Assembly (NCBI RefSeq): GCF_014280435.1
Contig: NZ_CP060388.1
Location: forward strand, 1,550,001 to 1,614,000
Direction: 5' to 3'
DNA from: Sphingobium sp. KCTC 72723
Lineage (GTDB): Bacteria > Pseudomonadota > Alphaproteobacteria > Sphingomonadales > Sphingomonadaceae
Length of the DNA stretch: 64,000 bases
Shown piece after piece: positions 25,959 to 35,655 of this stretch. Under the pieces are notes generated by a model. That model worked only from the letters and a program-made list of their open reading frames with translations. It made no database searches and was not told where the DNA came from. Each line of letters begins with the position of its first letter. The first letter of the stretch is position 1. The position numbers and the translations under genes are program-made.

Positions 25959-27352
25959 TTTACGTCTCCCGCGCCGATCTGGCCGAGTTCAAAGTCGCTG
26001 ACCGGGCGGCGTTTGGGGTTGGCGCTGTCGTAGAGAAGCGCGCCGTCGATCCAGACTTTTTCGGGCCGCGTGTAGGTGCTGAACGGATTGCCGTTCCACA
26101 GCACCACGTCCGCCATTTTGCCGACTTTCAGGCTGCCGGTCTGGTCCGCGATGCCCATGGCGCGGGCGGGGTTGATGGCGAGCCAGGTCCAGGCGACCTC
26201 GTCGGCTATGTCTATCCCCATGCGGCGGCCCGCGCCCAGCGCTTTGGCCGCTTCCTGATTGAGCCGCTGGATGCCGTTTTCATCGTCGCTATGGACGATG
26301 GTGCAGGCACCGGCGCGGTGGACCAGCGGGACATTTTCCTTGATGCCGTCATAGGCTTCCATCTTGAAGCCATACCAGTCGCCCCACAGCGCCGAACAGA
26401 TGCCATTGTCGCGCAGCAGGTCGGCGATCTTATAGGCTTCGACCGCGTGGTGGAAGGTCGACACTTTATAGCCGAACTCCTTGCTCATATCGATGACATT
26501 GGCCATTTCGTCGGCGCGGTAGCAATGGTTGTGGACCATGATCTTGCCTTCCAGCACGTCGGCCAGCGTTTCCATGCCAAGGTCGCGGGTCTGGTCCTTT
26601 CCGGCGGCGCGCTTCTTTTGATATTCACGCGCCTTGATCCAGGTCTGGCGGTTGACCGCCATATTGCCCATGCGCGTGGACGGTTCGCGGCCCTTTGAGC
26701 CATAGACGCGCTTGGGGTTTTCGCCGCACGCCATTTTCAGCCCCTGCGGCGCGCCGGGGAATTTCATCCCCTGCATGGTGCGGGCGGGGACGTTTTTCAG
26801 CGTCACGCTGCGTCCGCCGAACAGGTTGGCCGAGCCGGGGAGGATCTGAAGGCTGGTCACGCCGCCATTGGCGATGGCGCGGCCGAAACCTGCGTCCTGC
26901 GGCCAGATGCTATGTTCGGCCCAGACATGGGCAGTGACGGGCGATGTCGCTTCATTGCCGTCGGACAGGGCGTCCACGCTGGGCGAGGGATAATCGCCCA
27001 GATGGCTGTGAATGTCGATGACGCCCGGCGTCACATATTTGCCGGTGCCGTCGAATAGCGCGATGTCGGCGGGGACCGGGGTGTCGGGACCGCCGATGGC
27101 CGTCACCTTGCCATCCGACAGGAAAATCACGCCATTGTCGATGCGGCCCCCTTCCCCGTCGAAGATGGTCGCGCCCCGGATCGCCGTGGCGACGCCGGGA
27201 TAGGCTTTGTAGGTCGAGGGGTAGGGATTTTCCGGTTCCGCCGAGCTGCCCTGCGTCGGGGCGGATGCTTCCTTGTCCTTCTTTGCGACCGCTGGCCCGG
27301 CGGCCCCGGCCAGCAGCGCGGCGATGAGCAGCGCGCTTCTTGTTTTCTTCAT
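25955..27352 (-). CDS. secreted metal-dependent amidohydrolase
   Basis: A 465-residue amidohydrolase-superfamily enzyme with a signal peptide (KKTRSALLIAALLAG, cleavage near AVAKK). All expected metal-site residues are visible: HxH in VIDIHSHLGDYP, then VHNHCYRADEM, VSTFHHAVEAY and IVHSDDENG. Relatives hydrolyse small cyclic amides or dipeptides (imidazolonepropionase-like, Xaa-Pro dipeptidase-like). Its ATG at 27352 overlaps the stop of the POT transporter and its own stop overlaps the next start, both as ATGA, so the three genes form one coupled operon. I infer periplasmic cleavage of a peptide-like compound whose products the transporter imports. Confidence 0.88.
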   Translation of the reverse strand: MKKTRSALLIAALLAGAAGPAVAKKDKEASAPTQGSSAEPENPYPSTYKAYPGVATAIRGATIFDGEGGRIDNGVIFLSDGKVTAIGGPDTPVPADIALFDGTGKYVTPGVIDIHSHLGDYPSPSVDALSDGNEATSPVTAHVWAEHSIWPQDAGFGRAIANGGVTSLQILPGSANLFGGRSVTLKNVPARTMQGMKFPGAPQGLKMACGENPKRVYGSKGREPSTRMGNMAVNRQTWIKAREYQKKRAAGKDQTRDLGMETLADVLEGKIMVHNHCYRADEMANVIDMSKEFGYKVSTFHHAVEAYKIADLLRDNGICSALWGDWYGFKMEAYDGIKENVPLVHRAGACTIVHSDDENGIQRLNQEAAKALGAGRRMGIDIADEVAWTWLAINPARAMGIADQTGSLKVGKMADVVLWNGNPFSTYTRPEKVWIDGALLYDSANPKRRPVSDFELGQIGAGDVK

Positions 27353-28884
27353 GGTTTTTCCTCCGACGCGATCAGATCGAGGTGCATCAGTCGCTTGATA
27401 TAAGGGGAGATGAGCAGCACTGCGCCGCCCACGATGATCGAGAACCAGCCGATGCGAGTGTAGACGTCCAGCACCTGGGCAACACCGCCTGCCTCCCCGC
27501 TGCCGGTCGCGCGGGCAATGAGGCCGGCGATGAAATTACCCGCCGCCATGGCCAGGAACCATGTCCCCATGACCAGGCCGACCATGTTCGACACCGACAG
27601 GCGGGTCATGGCGGACAGGCCCACGGGCGAGAAGCAGAGTTCGGCCATGGTGTGGAACAGGTAGATGAGGATGACGAACAGCAGCGGGGTGAGATCCTCC
27701 CCCGCCATCGCCGCGCCCTCCACCAGTATGAGGAAGCCCGCGCCGCACAGGATGAGGCCGATGCCGAATTTGGCGGGAGAGGATGGTTCGAGGCGGCGTT
27801 TGTCGAGGATTGTCCACAGCACCGCGAACAGCGGCGCGAGCAGGATGATGAAGACCGAATTGACTGACTGGAACATGGAGGCGGGAACATCCCAGCCCAA
27901 TATGTTGCGGTCGACATTGCGGTCGGTGAAGATGTTGAGCGAGGAGCCGGTCTGTTCGAACAATCCCCAGAATAAGGGATTGAGCGCGATCAGGAACAGG
28001 GCAGCGAACATACGGTCGCGATCGACCTTGCCCAGCGTGCGCAGGGTGCGCCAGACGATGTAGATCACCGTCAGCGCGGCGAAAATGAGCAGCGCATAGC
28101 CCAGCAATTCGGCATAGCGGATCACCAGCCAGATCGCGACGACGCCCAGGGCTGCGCCCAGATAAATGGTCCATTCCTGGCTGAGACCCGCGACGGCGGG
28201 CGCGCGCAATTGCTGCGGCGCGGGCGGTTCGCCCTTGCCCAGCAGCCAGGGGGTGAGCCACAGGAACATGACGAGGCCCAGCAACATGCCTACCCCCGCA
28301 GCGCCGAAACCCCAGCCCCAGCCCATGGTTTCACCCAGCAGGCCGCAGACCAGCGGACCCATCATGCCGCCGACATTGATGCCCATGTAGAAGATGGAGA
28401 AGGCCGGGTCGCGGCGCGCATCGTCGCGGGGGTAAAGTTCGCCCACCAGCACCGAGATATTGGCTTTGAGGAAGCCGGTGCCGACGATGATGCTGGCCAG
28501 CGCAAGGTAGAAGCCGTTGAGGTAGAAGCCGTCCTGCCCGCCCGGTCCTTCGGTCAGGGCGATCAGGAAATGGCCGATGGCGATGAACACGCCGCCCACC
28601 AGCACAGCCTTACGCGGTCCCAGGAAGCGGTCGGCCAGATAGCCGCCGATGACGGGCGTGATATAGACCAGCGAGGTATAGGCACCGTAGAGCAGATACG
28701 CCTTATCCTCCCCGAACAGGAAATGTTTGGTGAGGTAGAAAATCAGGATGGCGCGCATTCCGTAGTAGGAAAAACGCTCCCACATTTCCGCGAAGAATAG
28801 CAGGAACAGCCCGCGCGGATGGCCGAGCCAGGTCTTGCCTGCCCCCGCCGCACCGGAAATCGAGCCAGGAATTGAGGTCGTCAT
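27349..28884 (-). CDS. POT/PTR family peptide:proton symporter
   Basis: A 511-residue inner-membrane transporter of the proton-dependent oligopeptide family. Seen: the helix-1 motif FFAEMWERFSYYGMRAILI with the ExxERFxYY signature, YTSLVYITPVIGGYLADR, and the PTR2 signature FSIFYMGINVGGMMGPL; about 14 hydrophobic segments in all. It should import di- and tripeptides. The start is ATG 28884; the frame is open much further upstream but that part runs across the intergenic promoter region and has no membrane segments. First gene of the operon with two secreted amidohydrolases. Confidence 0.93.
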   Translation of the reverse strand: MTTSIPGSISGAAGAGKTWLGHPRGLFLLFFAEMWERFSYYGMRAILIFYLTKHFLFGEDKAYLLYGAYTSLVYITPVIGGYLADRFLGPRKAVLVGGVFIAIGHFLIALTEGPGGQDGFYLNGFYLALASIIVGTGFLKANISVLVGELYPRDDARRDPAFSIFYMGINVGGMMGPLVCGLLGETMGWGWGFGAAGVGMLLGLVMFLWLTPWLLGKGEPPAPQQLRAPAVAGLSQEWTIYLGAALGVVAIWLVIRYAELLGYALLIFAALTVIYIVWRTLRTLGKVDRDRMFAALFLIALNPLFWGLFEQTGSSLNIFTDRNVDRNILGWDVPASMFQSVNSVFIILLAPLFAVLWTILDKRRLEPSSPAKFGIGLILCGAGFLILVEGAAMAGEDLTPLLFVILIYLFHTMAELCFSPVGLSAMTRLSVSNMVGLVMGTWFLAMAAGNFIAGLIARATGSGEAGGVAQVLDVYTRIGWFSIIVGGAVLLISPYIKRLMHLDLIASEEKP

Positions 28885-29023
28885 TCGGCCCCCTTGTCTT
28901 ATTTTGTGGCCCGGCCTGCCGAATGGGGCCGGATGATGGGTTAAGAGTAAAGGGAATTTTCCAACTGTCAAAGAAGCAGGTGACCCTTGCGCGATCCGCG
29001 CGCGCGCGCCATCTGTCGCGGCG

Positions 29024-29602
29024 ATGTTCAATGACACTTCCTCCCCGCTCGCCCTGCTCCAGACCCGCCGTTCGGGTAAACCGCGCGACCTGATCGCCCC
29101 CGGTCCCGACGATGCGCAGTTGCGACAGATATTGGAGGTGGCATTACGCACGCCCGACCATGGCAAGCTGGCCCCATGGCGGTTCGTAGTGGTGCCACAG
29201 GACAGGCGGGCGGCGCTGGCCGAGCTGCTGGAGCGCGCCTATCGGGCGGAGAAGCCGGATGCGGGGCGGCTGGAGATCGAGGCGATGCACCAGTTCGCGC
29301 ATCAGGCGCCCACGCTGGTCGTGGCGATCGCCGCGCCGGTGGCGGGCAGCAAGATTCCCGTGTGGGAACAGGAGTTGTCGGTCGGCGCGGCGATCATGAA
29401 CCTGCTGCACGGCACCCACGCGCTGGGCTTTGCGGGCGGGTGGCTGACTGGCTGGCCAAGCTATAATGAGGATGTGCGCGCGGCCTTTGCGGGCGCAGGA
29501 GAGCGGATCGCGGGATTTGTGTTCATCGGCACGCCGGGCCGGGCGCAGGAGGAGCGCCCACGGCCAGATTATGACGCCATCGTATCGACCTGGGACAGAT
29601 AA
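29024..29602 (+). CDS. nitroreductase family protein (YdjA-like)
   Basis: A 192-residue FMN-dependent nitroreductase fold protein of the short YdjA subgroup. Recognisable parts are LLQTRRSGKPRDL near the N terminus (FMN phosphate binding), RTPDHGKLAPWRFVVV, and the GAAIMNLLHGTHALGFAGGW helix. Likely reduces nitro compounds or quinones with NAD(P)H; physiological substrate unknown. Divergent from the POT operon and followed after 73 bases by a GntR regulator on the same strand. Confidence 0.88.
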   Translation: MFNDTSSPLALLQTRRSGKPRDLIAPGPDDAQLRQILEVALRTPDHGKLAPWRFVVVPQDRRAALAELLERAYRAEKPDAGRLEIEAMHQFAHQAPTLVVAIAAPVAGSKIPVWEQELSVGAAIMNLLHGTHALGFAGGWLTGWPSYNEDVRAAFAGAGERIAGFVFIGTPGRAQEERPRPDYDAIVSTWDR

Positions 29603-29675
29603 TGTCGCGGGATACCCATTGCCGCGCAAGCTCCTGACTTGACCTGCATGGCTGTATTATGGCACTGATGCACTC

Positions 29676-30020
29676 ATGGCCGACGATTCCAGACCCGTCT
29701 ATCTCCGCCTGCGTGAGATTATTGCTGCCTCCATATTGGATGGGGATTTTTCCGATGGCGACCTGTTGCCATCGGTGCGGGCGTTCGCTGCGCAGCAGGG
29801 CGCAAACCCGCTGACGGTGGCCAAAGCCTATCAGAGTTTTCAGGATGACGGGCTGGTCGTGGTGAAGCGGGGCGTGGGCATGTTCGTCGCCGATGGCGCG
29901 ACCCGAAAACTGCGCGAGGCCGAGCGCGCGCGCTTCATGGAGCAGGTGTGGCCGCCGGTAGCGGCGCAGATTAGGCGGCTGGGGATACGGATCGACGATC
30001 TGGATGTGGCGAAGGTTTGA
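29676..30020 (+). CDS. GntR-family regulator, YtrA type
   Basis: A 114-residue transcription regulator: winged-helix GntR DNA-binding domain (residues 5-75, YLRLREIIAASILDG then LPSVRAFAAQQGANPLTVAKAYQ) with only a short helical tail, as in the YtrA subfamily. YtrA members usually regulate adjacent ABC transporters; none is present here, so its target is unclear. It may control itself or the nitroreductase upstream. Convergent with the prsT-like gene, with a repeat block between. Confidence 0.88.
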   Translation: MADDSRPVYLRLREIIAASILDGDFSDGDLLPSVRAFAAQQGANPLTVAKAYQSFQDDGLVVVKRGVGMFVADGATRKLREAERARFMEQVWPPVAAQIRRLGIRIDDLDVAKV

Positions 30021-30060
30021 CGTAGAGGAAAGATGTCGCCTTTGGTGATAGGCTCCCTCC

Positions 30061-30099
30061 TTCATCGTCATGCTGAAACGAGTTCAGCATGACGATGAA
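30061..30099. repeat. palindromic repeat R1, collapsed copy 2
   Basis: A perfect 17-base inverted repeat, TTCATCGTCATGCTGAA with its complement, around a 5-base loop. It corresponds to the left half of R1 facing its own complement, without the internal 50 bases. Confidence 0.85.
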
Positions 30100-30126
30100 G
30101 AGATAGTGAAAGGTCATATACGATTC

Positions 30127-30148
30127 CCCCTCTCCTTGCAGGGGAGGA
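30127..30148. repeat. palindromic repeat R2, short copy
   Basis: CCCCTCTCCTTGCAGGGGAGGA, ending two bases before the TAA stop codon (30153-30151) of the minus-strand gene. On the RNA of that gene it forms a small hairpin immediately after the stop. Confidence 0.8.
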
Positions 30149-30150
30149 AT

Positions 30151-32187
30151 TTAGAGCGCCGCCAATGCTTCTACCGCTTCCTCACGACCGGGGAAGTTGC
30201 TGGCGGCGGCGCGGGTGAGCGCCAGTTTGGCTTCGTCCTTGCGGCCGGTCGCTGCGTAAGCCTGCCCCAGATGCAGGGTGAGCGCGGGGTGACCGGGGGC
30301 CAGCGCGACGGCCTTTTCCAGCAGGTCGACCATCGCCGGTCCCTTGTCGCCGCTGCGTAGCAAGACCCAGCCATAGATGTCGGCAGTCATCGGATTGGCG
30401 GGCATCAGGCGATAGGCGTGGGCGGCAAAGGCGCGGGCCGCGTCCTTGTCGCCGGTTTCCAGCGATACACGGGCCATATCGGCCATCAGCATGGCGTCGC
30501 CATCGCCCATTTGCGCGCGGACGGCGCGCAGCAGGCGCAGCGCGGTGCGCCAATCCTGCGCCTGCATGGCAACGGCGGCGGCGAGACGCCGGGCTTCTGC
30601 ATCATTGGGATTTTGCGTCAGGAATAGTTGCACGACCTGCGCGGCACGGGCCGGGTTGCCTGCGCGGTTCCATGCGGCAACCAGACGTAATGCGGCGTCC
30701 CGGTCGAAGCGGATATTGGCGGCGGCTTCATAAGCGCGCGCCGCTTCGGCAGGACGGTTGGCGGCACCCAGCGTATCGCCCCAGATCAGCCATGCGTCGG
30801 GCGCACCGGCATTGGCGCGGGCGAGCAGGCGCGCGCGCGTGACGGCATCGTCGGTTCGCCCGGTGCTGAGCAGCGCGCGGATGTAAGGGATGTTGTCGCG
30901 GGCGGTCGCGGCGCTGGACGGGGGCGGTCCGGCGGCGATGGCGGCATCGCGCGGGCTGGCAAACGGATCGGCGGGCGCGCGCACCGGCCATGCGGCACGC
31001 GCCAGCATATCGTCGGCCAGCGGGCGGTTGCCCAGCGCTTCCTGCGCGCGTGCGGCCAGCGTCAGCACATAGGGATCGGCATCCCGCTGCGCGACGATCG
31101 GGGCGAGCATGGTCGCGGCGGAGGCGAAATCGCCGCCCAGAAAATAGGCGCGGGCCAGCAGGGTGCGGGCGGTGCGGTTGTCGGGTTGGGCCATGACCAG
31201 CGGAGCGAGCGCTTCGACCGCCAACACCGCATTGCCATCCTCCACATGCAGCACGCCGCGCAGCAGGCGGGTGGCGGGTTCATCGTCCAGCCGCCCACGG
31301 GTGCGGGCCAGCAGGGTGCGGGCAAGGTCGGCCTTGCCTGCGCGCGCGGCCATCACCGCCTGCATCACCCAGGCACGGGCATTGTCGGGATCGAGCGCCA
31401 GGATCCGCCGGGTCAGGCCGAGCATTGCGCCTGCCTGCCCCGCATCGGCCACCGTGGCGGCATATTGCACCATCGTCGGCACCGAATCGGGGCTGGCACC
31501 CAGCGCGCGGTCGAACCATGGCAGGGAAGCTGTCAGGCCATATTGGGCGCGGGTGAGTTCGGCGCGCAGAGTCAGCGCCTTTGCGTCGTCATTGGCCAGC
31601 GCGACGGCACGATCGGCGGCGGCAATCGCGCCTGCCTGATCGCCGGTGGCCAGCCGCAAACGACCCAGATCGACCCAGTTTTCCACGTCTTCGGGCGCTG
31701 CGGCAATCGCGCTTGCCAGCGTCTTTTGCGCCAGCGCCATGTCGCCCAGCGCGATGGCGGCGCGGGCGGTCACGCGGGCGGCGGCGATAGACTGCGTATC
31801 GGGAATGTCGGCAGCGCGGGCTTCCTTGAGCGCGGCAGTTGCATCGCCCTGAAGCAACAACGCCTGCGCCATGACGGCGCGCGTCTGTGCAGGCTGCGCG
31901 CCCAGCGTCCGGGCGCGTTCGACTTCGGCCTGCGCCCCTGCGCCATCGCCCAGTTCCGCCAGCGCGCGCGCCTGCGCCAGCCGCACGGTGGGGCTGCGCG
32001 GATCGCGCTTGATGGCGTTCATCAATTCGATGCGAGCGGTGCGCGCGTCGCCCTTGTCCAGCGCGGCCAGGCCACGCGCCAGAGCGGCGCTGCCATCGCG
32101 TTCATGCGCGCGCCATTGCCACAGGCCCGCGCCCGACAGCAGCAGCAGCGCAATGACGATGAGCAAAAACAGCCGCTTGCGGCTCAT
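30151..32187 (-). CDS. TPR-repeat protein of the XrtA/PEP-CTERM locus (PrsT-like)
   Basis: A 678-residue protein with an N-terminal membrane anchor (RLFLLIVIALLLLSGAG, residues 5-21) and then tetratricopeptide repeats along its whole length, recognisable by repeated A..L..LA...P segments. Its ATG overlaps the stop of prsR (ATGA). By position in a PrsK-PrsR-glycosyltransferase operon it matches PrsT, the TPR protein of exosortase-associated polysaccharide loci, but it is shorter than the roughly 900-residue versions I remember, so the name is left off. Expected to sit in the periplasm or at the membrane and organise polysaccharide assembly. R2 repeat sits against its stop codon. Confidence 0.8.
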   Translation of the reverse strand: MSRKRLFLLIVIALLLLSGAGLWQWRAHERDGSAALARGLAALDKGDARTARIELMNAIKRDPRSPTVRLAQARALAELGDGAGAQAEVERARTLGAQPAQTRAVMAQALLLQGDATAALKEARAADIPDTQSIAAARVTARAAIALGDMALAQKTLASAIAAAPEDVENWVDLGRLRLATGDQAGAIAAADRAVALANDDAKALTLRAELTRAQYGLTASLPWFDRALGASPDSVPTMVQYAATVADAGQAGAMLGLTRRILALDPDNARAWVMQAVMAARAGKADLARTLLARTRGRLDDEPATRLLRGVLHVEDGNAVLAVEALAPLVMAQPDNRTARTLLARAYFLGGDFASAATMLAPIVAQRDADPYVLTLAARAQEALGNRPLADDMLARAAWPVRAPADPFASPRDAAIAAGPPPSSAATARDNIPYIRALLSTGRTDDAVTRARLLARANAGAPDAWLIWGDTLGAANRPAEAARAYEAAANIRFDRDAALRLVAAWNRAGNPARAAQVVQLFLTQNPNDAEARRLAAAVAMQAQDWRTALRLLRAVRAQMGDGDAMLMADMARVSLETGDKDAARAFAAHAYRLMPANPMTADIYGWVLLRSGDKGPAMVDLLEKAVALAPGHPALTLHLGQAYAATGRKDEAKLALTRAAASNFPGREEAVEALAAL

Positions 32188-33569
32188 GCGCCCTGCCCCG
32201 GCATTTGGCCCTGCATCTGATATTGTTTGAGCAGGTCGTAGAGGGTCGGGCGGCTGATCCCCAAAATCTTGGCCGCGCCCGATATATTGCCGTCGGTGCG
32301 GGCAATGGCGCGGCGGATGGCGCGGCGATCTGCCATTTCGCGCGCGGCCTTCAGGTTGACGACATCGCTCCCGGCCCCCCGTTCATCGTCGAGGTCGAGG
32401 TCAGCCGCCGTCACCAGCTTGCCATCGGCCATGATGACCGCGCGCTTCATGCGGTTTTCCAGTTCGCGCACATTGCCCGGCCAGCCCCAGCCGTCGAGCG
32501 CGGCGAGCGCATCGGGGGCCAGCCCCTTGACCGTCGGGTTCATGTCCCGCGCAAAGCGGGTCAGGAAATGCCGTGCGAGCAGGGCAGGGTCGCCGGGGCG
32601 GTCCTTGAGCGCGGGGATGCGGATGATGATTTCGGCGAGGCGGTAATAGAGGTCTTCGCGAAACTGGCCCGCCGCGATCATCTCCTCCAGATTCTGGTGC
32701 GTGGCGCAGACTATGCGGGTGTCCACCGCGATCGGCTGACGACCGCCGACCCGTTCGATCACCCGTTCCTGCAAAAAGCGCAGCAGCTTGACTTGCAGGG
32801 TGAGCGGAATGTCGCCGACCTCATCCAGAAACAGCGTGCCACCCTGCGCCAGTTCGATCTTGCCCGGCGTCGTCCTGATCGCGCCAGTGAACGCGCCCTT
32901 TTCATGGCCGAACAGTTCGGATTCGAGCAGGGTTTCGGGAATGGCGGCGCAATTGATCGCGACAAAGCCCTTGTCCCGGCGCGGGCTGGCGTCATGCAGC
33001 CCCTGCGCCAGCAATTCCTTGCCCGTGCCGCTGGCGCCCAGCAGCAGGACGGAGACTTGCGCGCTGGCGACCCGTTCGATGGTGCGGGCGACCTTCATCA
33101 TTTCAGGCGCGGCGCTGATCAGGCGGCCCAGCACCCGGTTATCCTGTGGCGCAGCTTCGGCAAGGCGGGCATTTTCCCGTTCCAGCGCATGGACGTGGAA
33201 CGCGCGGCGGACGATCATGCCCAGCTCGTCGATGTCGACCGGCTTTTGATAAAAGTCGTACGCGCCGCCCGCAATGGCTTCGAGCGCGCTTTCGCGTGCG
33301 CCATGGCCGGACGCGACGATCACTTTGGTATCGGGCTTGATCCGCAATATGTCGGCCAGCGTGGCAAAGCCTTCGCTCGTGCCGTCAGGGTCCGGCGGCA
33401 GGCCAAGGTCGAGCGTGACGACATCGGGCGTTTCCGCGCGCAACATCTCGATCGCTTCGTCGCGGTCGCCCGCGATGAACAGCTGATAATCCTCATAGGC
33501 CCAGCGCAACTGGCGCTGAAGGCCCGGATCATCCTCCACGATCAGCAATTTGGGGCGGGTGTCGCTCAT
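32184..33569 (-). CDS. prsR: sigma-54-dependent response regulator (PrsR)
   Basis: A 461-residue NtrC-type regulator: receiver domain (about 5-130) with the phospho-acceptor in [14 protein letters not shown], an AAA+ domain with Walker [16 protein letters not shown], the sigma-54 contact loop [15 protein letters not shown] and Walker B-like [12 protein letters not shown], and a Fis-type helix-turn-helix at the C terminus ([20 protein letters not shown]). The proline-rich insert after the acceptor Asp (LPPDPDG) is typical of the PEP-CTERM-box regulators. Start overlaps the prsK stop by one base (TGATG). It should activate sigma-54 promoters of polysaccharide or exosortase-target genes. Confidence 0.92.
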   Translation of the reverse strand: MSDTRPKLLIVEDDPGLQRQLRWAYEDYQLFIAGDRDEAIEMLRAETPDVVTLDLGLPPDPDGTSEGFATLADILRIKPDTKVIVASGHGARESALEAIAGGAYDFYQKPVDIDELGMIVRRAFHVHALERENARLAEAAPQDNRVLGRLISAAPEMMKVARTIERVASAQVSVLLLGASGTGKELLAQGLHDASPRRDKGFVAINCAAIPETLLESELFGHEKGAFTGAIRTTPGKIELAQGGTLFLDEVGDIPLTLQVKLLRFLQERVIERVGGRQPIAVDTRIVCATHQNLEEMIAAGQFREDLYYRLAEIIIRIPALKDRPGDPALLARHFLTRFARDMNPTVKGLAPDALAALDGWGWPGNVRELENRMKRAVIMADGKLVTAADLDLDDERGAGSDVVNLKAAREMADRRAIRRAIARTDGNISGAAKILGISRPTLYDLLKQYQMQGQMPGQGA

Positions 33570-35641
33570 CAGGCGGCTCTCTCCTGTGTCTCTGTCGCTG
33601 TTGCGTTCGGCAGGCGCAGCGTGAAGCGGCTCCCCGCCCCTGGCTTGCTGTCCACGTCGATGCGCCCGCCCATCGCCTGCGCCAGCGCGCGTGCTTCAAA
33701 TGCGCCGATGCCGAAGCCGCCCGCCTTGCTGGAGGAAAAGGGTTTGAACAGGTCACGGCGGATATATTCCGCGCTCATGCCCCGGCCATGGTCGATGATT
33801 TCCACGATGACGGCGGTGGCATCGGCAGAGAGGCGGAGTTCGACCGGGCTGTCGGGGGCGCTGGCGTCGATTGCGTTCTGAACCAGATGGGTGAGGATCT
33901 GTTCGATGCGGGCGGGGTCGGCCAGTGCGGGCGGCGCGTCGCCGCTGACCTGGACGGGATGCTGGCGCGCGCGCGTGCGGGCGACCTGATCGACCAGCGC
34001 GCGCAGGGGCAAGGGGCGCGGCTCTTCGGCCCGGCCCTTATTATGTTGGGACAGGCGGGCGAGCATGTCGTTCATCTTGCCCACCGATTCCTGAAGCGTC
34101 AGCACCATGTCGGCGCGGAAATCGGGGTTATCGGCATGGCGTTGCGCATTGCGGGCGAGCAGCGACAATTGGCTGACGAGATTTTTGACGTCATGGATGA
34201 TGAAGGCGAAGCGGCGGTTGAATTCGTCGAAGCGGCGCGCATCGTCCAGCGCCTGCTGCCCCTGCGCTTCGCTGATATGGGTGGCTGCCTGCCGCCCGGC
34301 GGCGCGCAGCATGTCGAAATCCTCCCAGTCCAGCCGCCGGTCCACGGGCGGGCGGGCAAGCAGGACGGCGCCGATCAGGCGGCCATAATGAAGGAGCGGG
34401 ACCAACGCCCAGGCACGCGGTTCGTGGCGCAGCCAGTCGGGCAGCGACACGGCCCCTTCCCCGGTGCGCGGGCGGGCAAGGTCGATGATCCAGCCGGTCT
34501 GTTCCAGCCGCGCGACCAGATCCGCCGGGCAGGTCGCGCCATCAGGCAGGTCGCTGGACCAGTTCCATTGGGTTTCGTGGGCAAGCGCGCCATCTTCGTC
34601 GCGCAGCATCAACAGGGCGGCGGGGGAATCGGTGATGTCGGCCATTGCCTTTGCCACCCGCTCGCCCAGTGGCGCGGCATCCTGTCCGGGGCGGCCGATG
34701 GTTTCGCCAAAACGCATCCATTCGGTGCGATAGTCATAGCGGTGCTGGAAGAAATGCTTGGCGACCTGCACTTTCCACAGCGCGCGCAGGCGGGGCGATG
34801 GCAGCAGGACGAGCGCGGTGACGGCGGTGAAGAATACTGCGCCGATTTCCACCACCCGCGCATAGGGTCCGGCGATCAGTTCGATCAGCAGGGCGGCGGC
34901 GGCCAGCACCACGCCATAGAGCGCCAGCGCGAACAGGGAGAGGGAGCGCAGCGTCACCGCGCGAGAGAGTTGCAGCCGCCCGGCCAGATCCTGCCGCAGG
35001 CCCACCGCGATCACGGGGGCAAGCAGCGCCATCAGCAGGCCGCGCAGCGCGTATAGTTCGCTCACCCGGCCTGGCGCGAACCAGCAGATGGCGTAGAGGT
35101 TGAGGTCGTAAGTCCACATCGCCGCCAGCGACCCCAGCAGCAACGCTACCCCGCCCCGTTCGCGCGATGGCCAGTTGGTGTAGAGATGATGGACCAGCAG
35201 CAGGCTGCCGATCGCCGTCATCATCCGCAGGATCAGCGATACCGTGACAAGCGTGCGGTGCAGGTCGCTGTCCGGCAACAATTGCCGCCAGACGATGTCG
35301 GTGAAGGTCTGAAGCAGGATCAGCCCGGCGACGGCGGCGTAGAGCGCGCTGACCGCTACGGTCGGCCCGGCACGACCCACCGGCCCGCGCCACAGCATAA
35401 CGAACAGGGTCAGTAGCCAGGCGGCATTGCGGATGCTTTCGCCGATGCCCGACAACGGCTTCGACACGCCGCCAAAGGACACATAGAGCGCCCAGCAGGA
35501 GGTCAGCAGCAGCGCGGCGGCGAGCAGGCGCGGTTCGGCGGTTTCATCCCGCCGACGCAGGATGAAGATGCCCAGCGCCGCGAACAGCACCGCCGCCAGG
35601 GCATGGCCCCAGTCGCCGACAAATTGCAGGAGAGCGCCCAT
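33569..35641 (-). CDS. prsK: XrtA/PEP-CTERM system histidine kinase (PrsK)
   Basis: A 690-residue membrane sensor kinase. Eight to nine hydrophobic segments fill residues 1-290, followed by a GAF-like region (about 320-460), the dimerisation helix with the phospho-His in FAFIIHDVKNLVSQLSLL (about 475), and an ATPase domain with HLVQNAIDASAPDSP (N box), EIIDHGRGMSAEYI and GGFGIGAFEARAL. The architecture and pairing with PrsR match the PrsK family. Signal sensed unknown. Lies 14 bases downstream of the glycosyltransferase stop. Confidence 0.92.
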   Translation of the reverse strand: MGALLQFVGDWGHALAAVLFAALGIFILRRRDETAEPRLLAAALLLTSCWALYVSFGGVSKPLSGIGESIRNAAWLLTLFVMLWRGPVGRAGPTVAVSALYAAVAGLILLQTFTDIVWRQLLPDSDLHRTLVTVSLILRMMTAIGSLLLVHHLYTNWPSRERGGVALLLGSLAAMWTYDLNLYAICWFAPGRVSELYALRGLLMALLAPVIAVGLRQDLAGRLQLSRAVTLRSLSLFALALYGVVLAAAALLIELIAGPYARVVEIGAVFFTAVTALVLLPSPRLRALWKVQVAKHFFQHRYDYRTEWMRFGETIGRPGQDAAPLGERVAKAMADITDSPAALLMLRDEDGALAHETQWNWSSDLPDGATCPADLVARLEQTGWIIDLARPRTGEGAVSLPDWLRHEPRAWALVPLLHYGRLIGAVLLARPPVDRRLDWEDFDMLRAAGRQAATHISEAQGQQALDDARRFDEFNRRFAFIIHDVKNLVSQLSLLARNAQRHADNPDFRADMVLTLQESVGKMNDMLARLSQHNKGRAEEPRPLPLRALVDQVARTRARQHPVQVSGDAPPALADPARIEQILTHLVQNAIDASAPDSPVELRLSADATAVIVEIIDHGRGMSAEYIRRDLFKPFSSSKAGGFGIGAFEARALAQAMGGRIDVDSKPGAGSRFTLRLPNATATETQERAA

Positions 35642-35655
35642 CGCTCAAACGCCCC

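Noticed and set aside
28885..29166. N-terminal extension of the POT transporter frame by 94 codons
   Set aside because: It overlaps the divergent nitroreductase gene and promoter region and does not resemble the family; ATG 28884 starts at the normal place.
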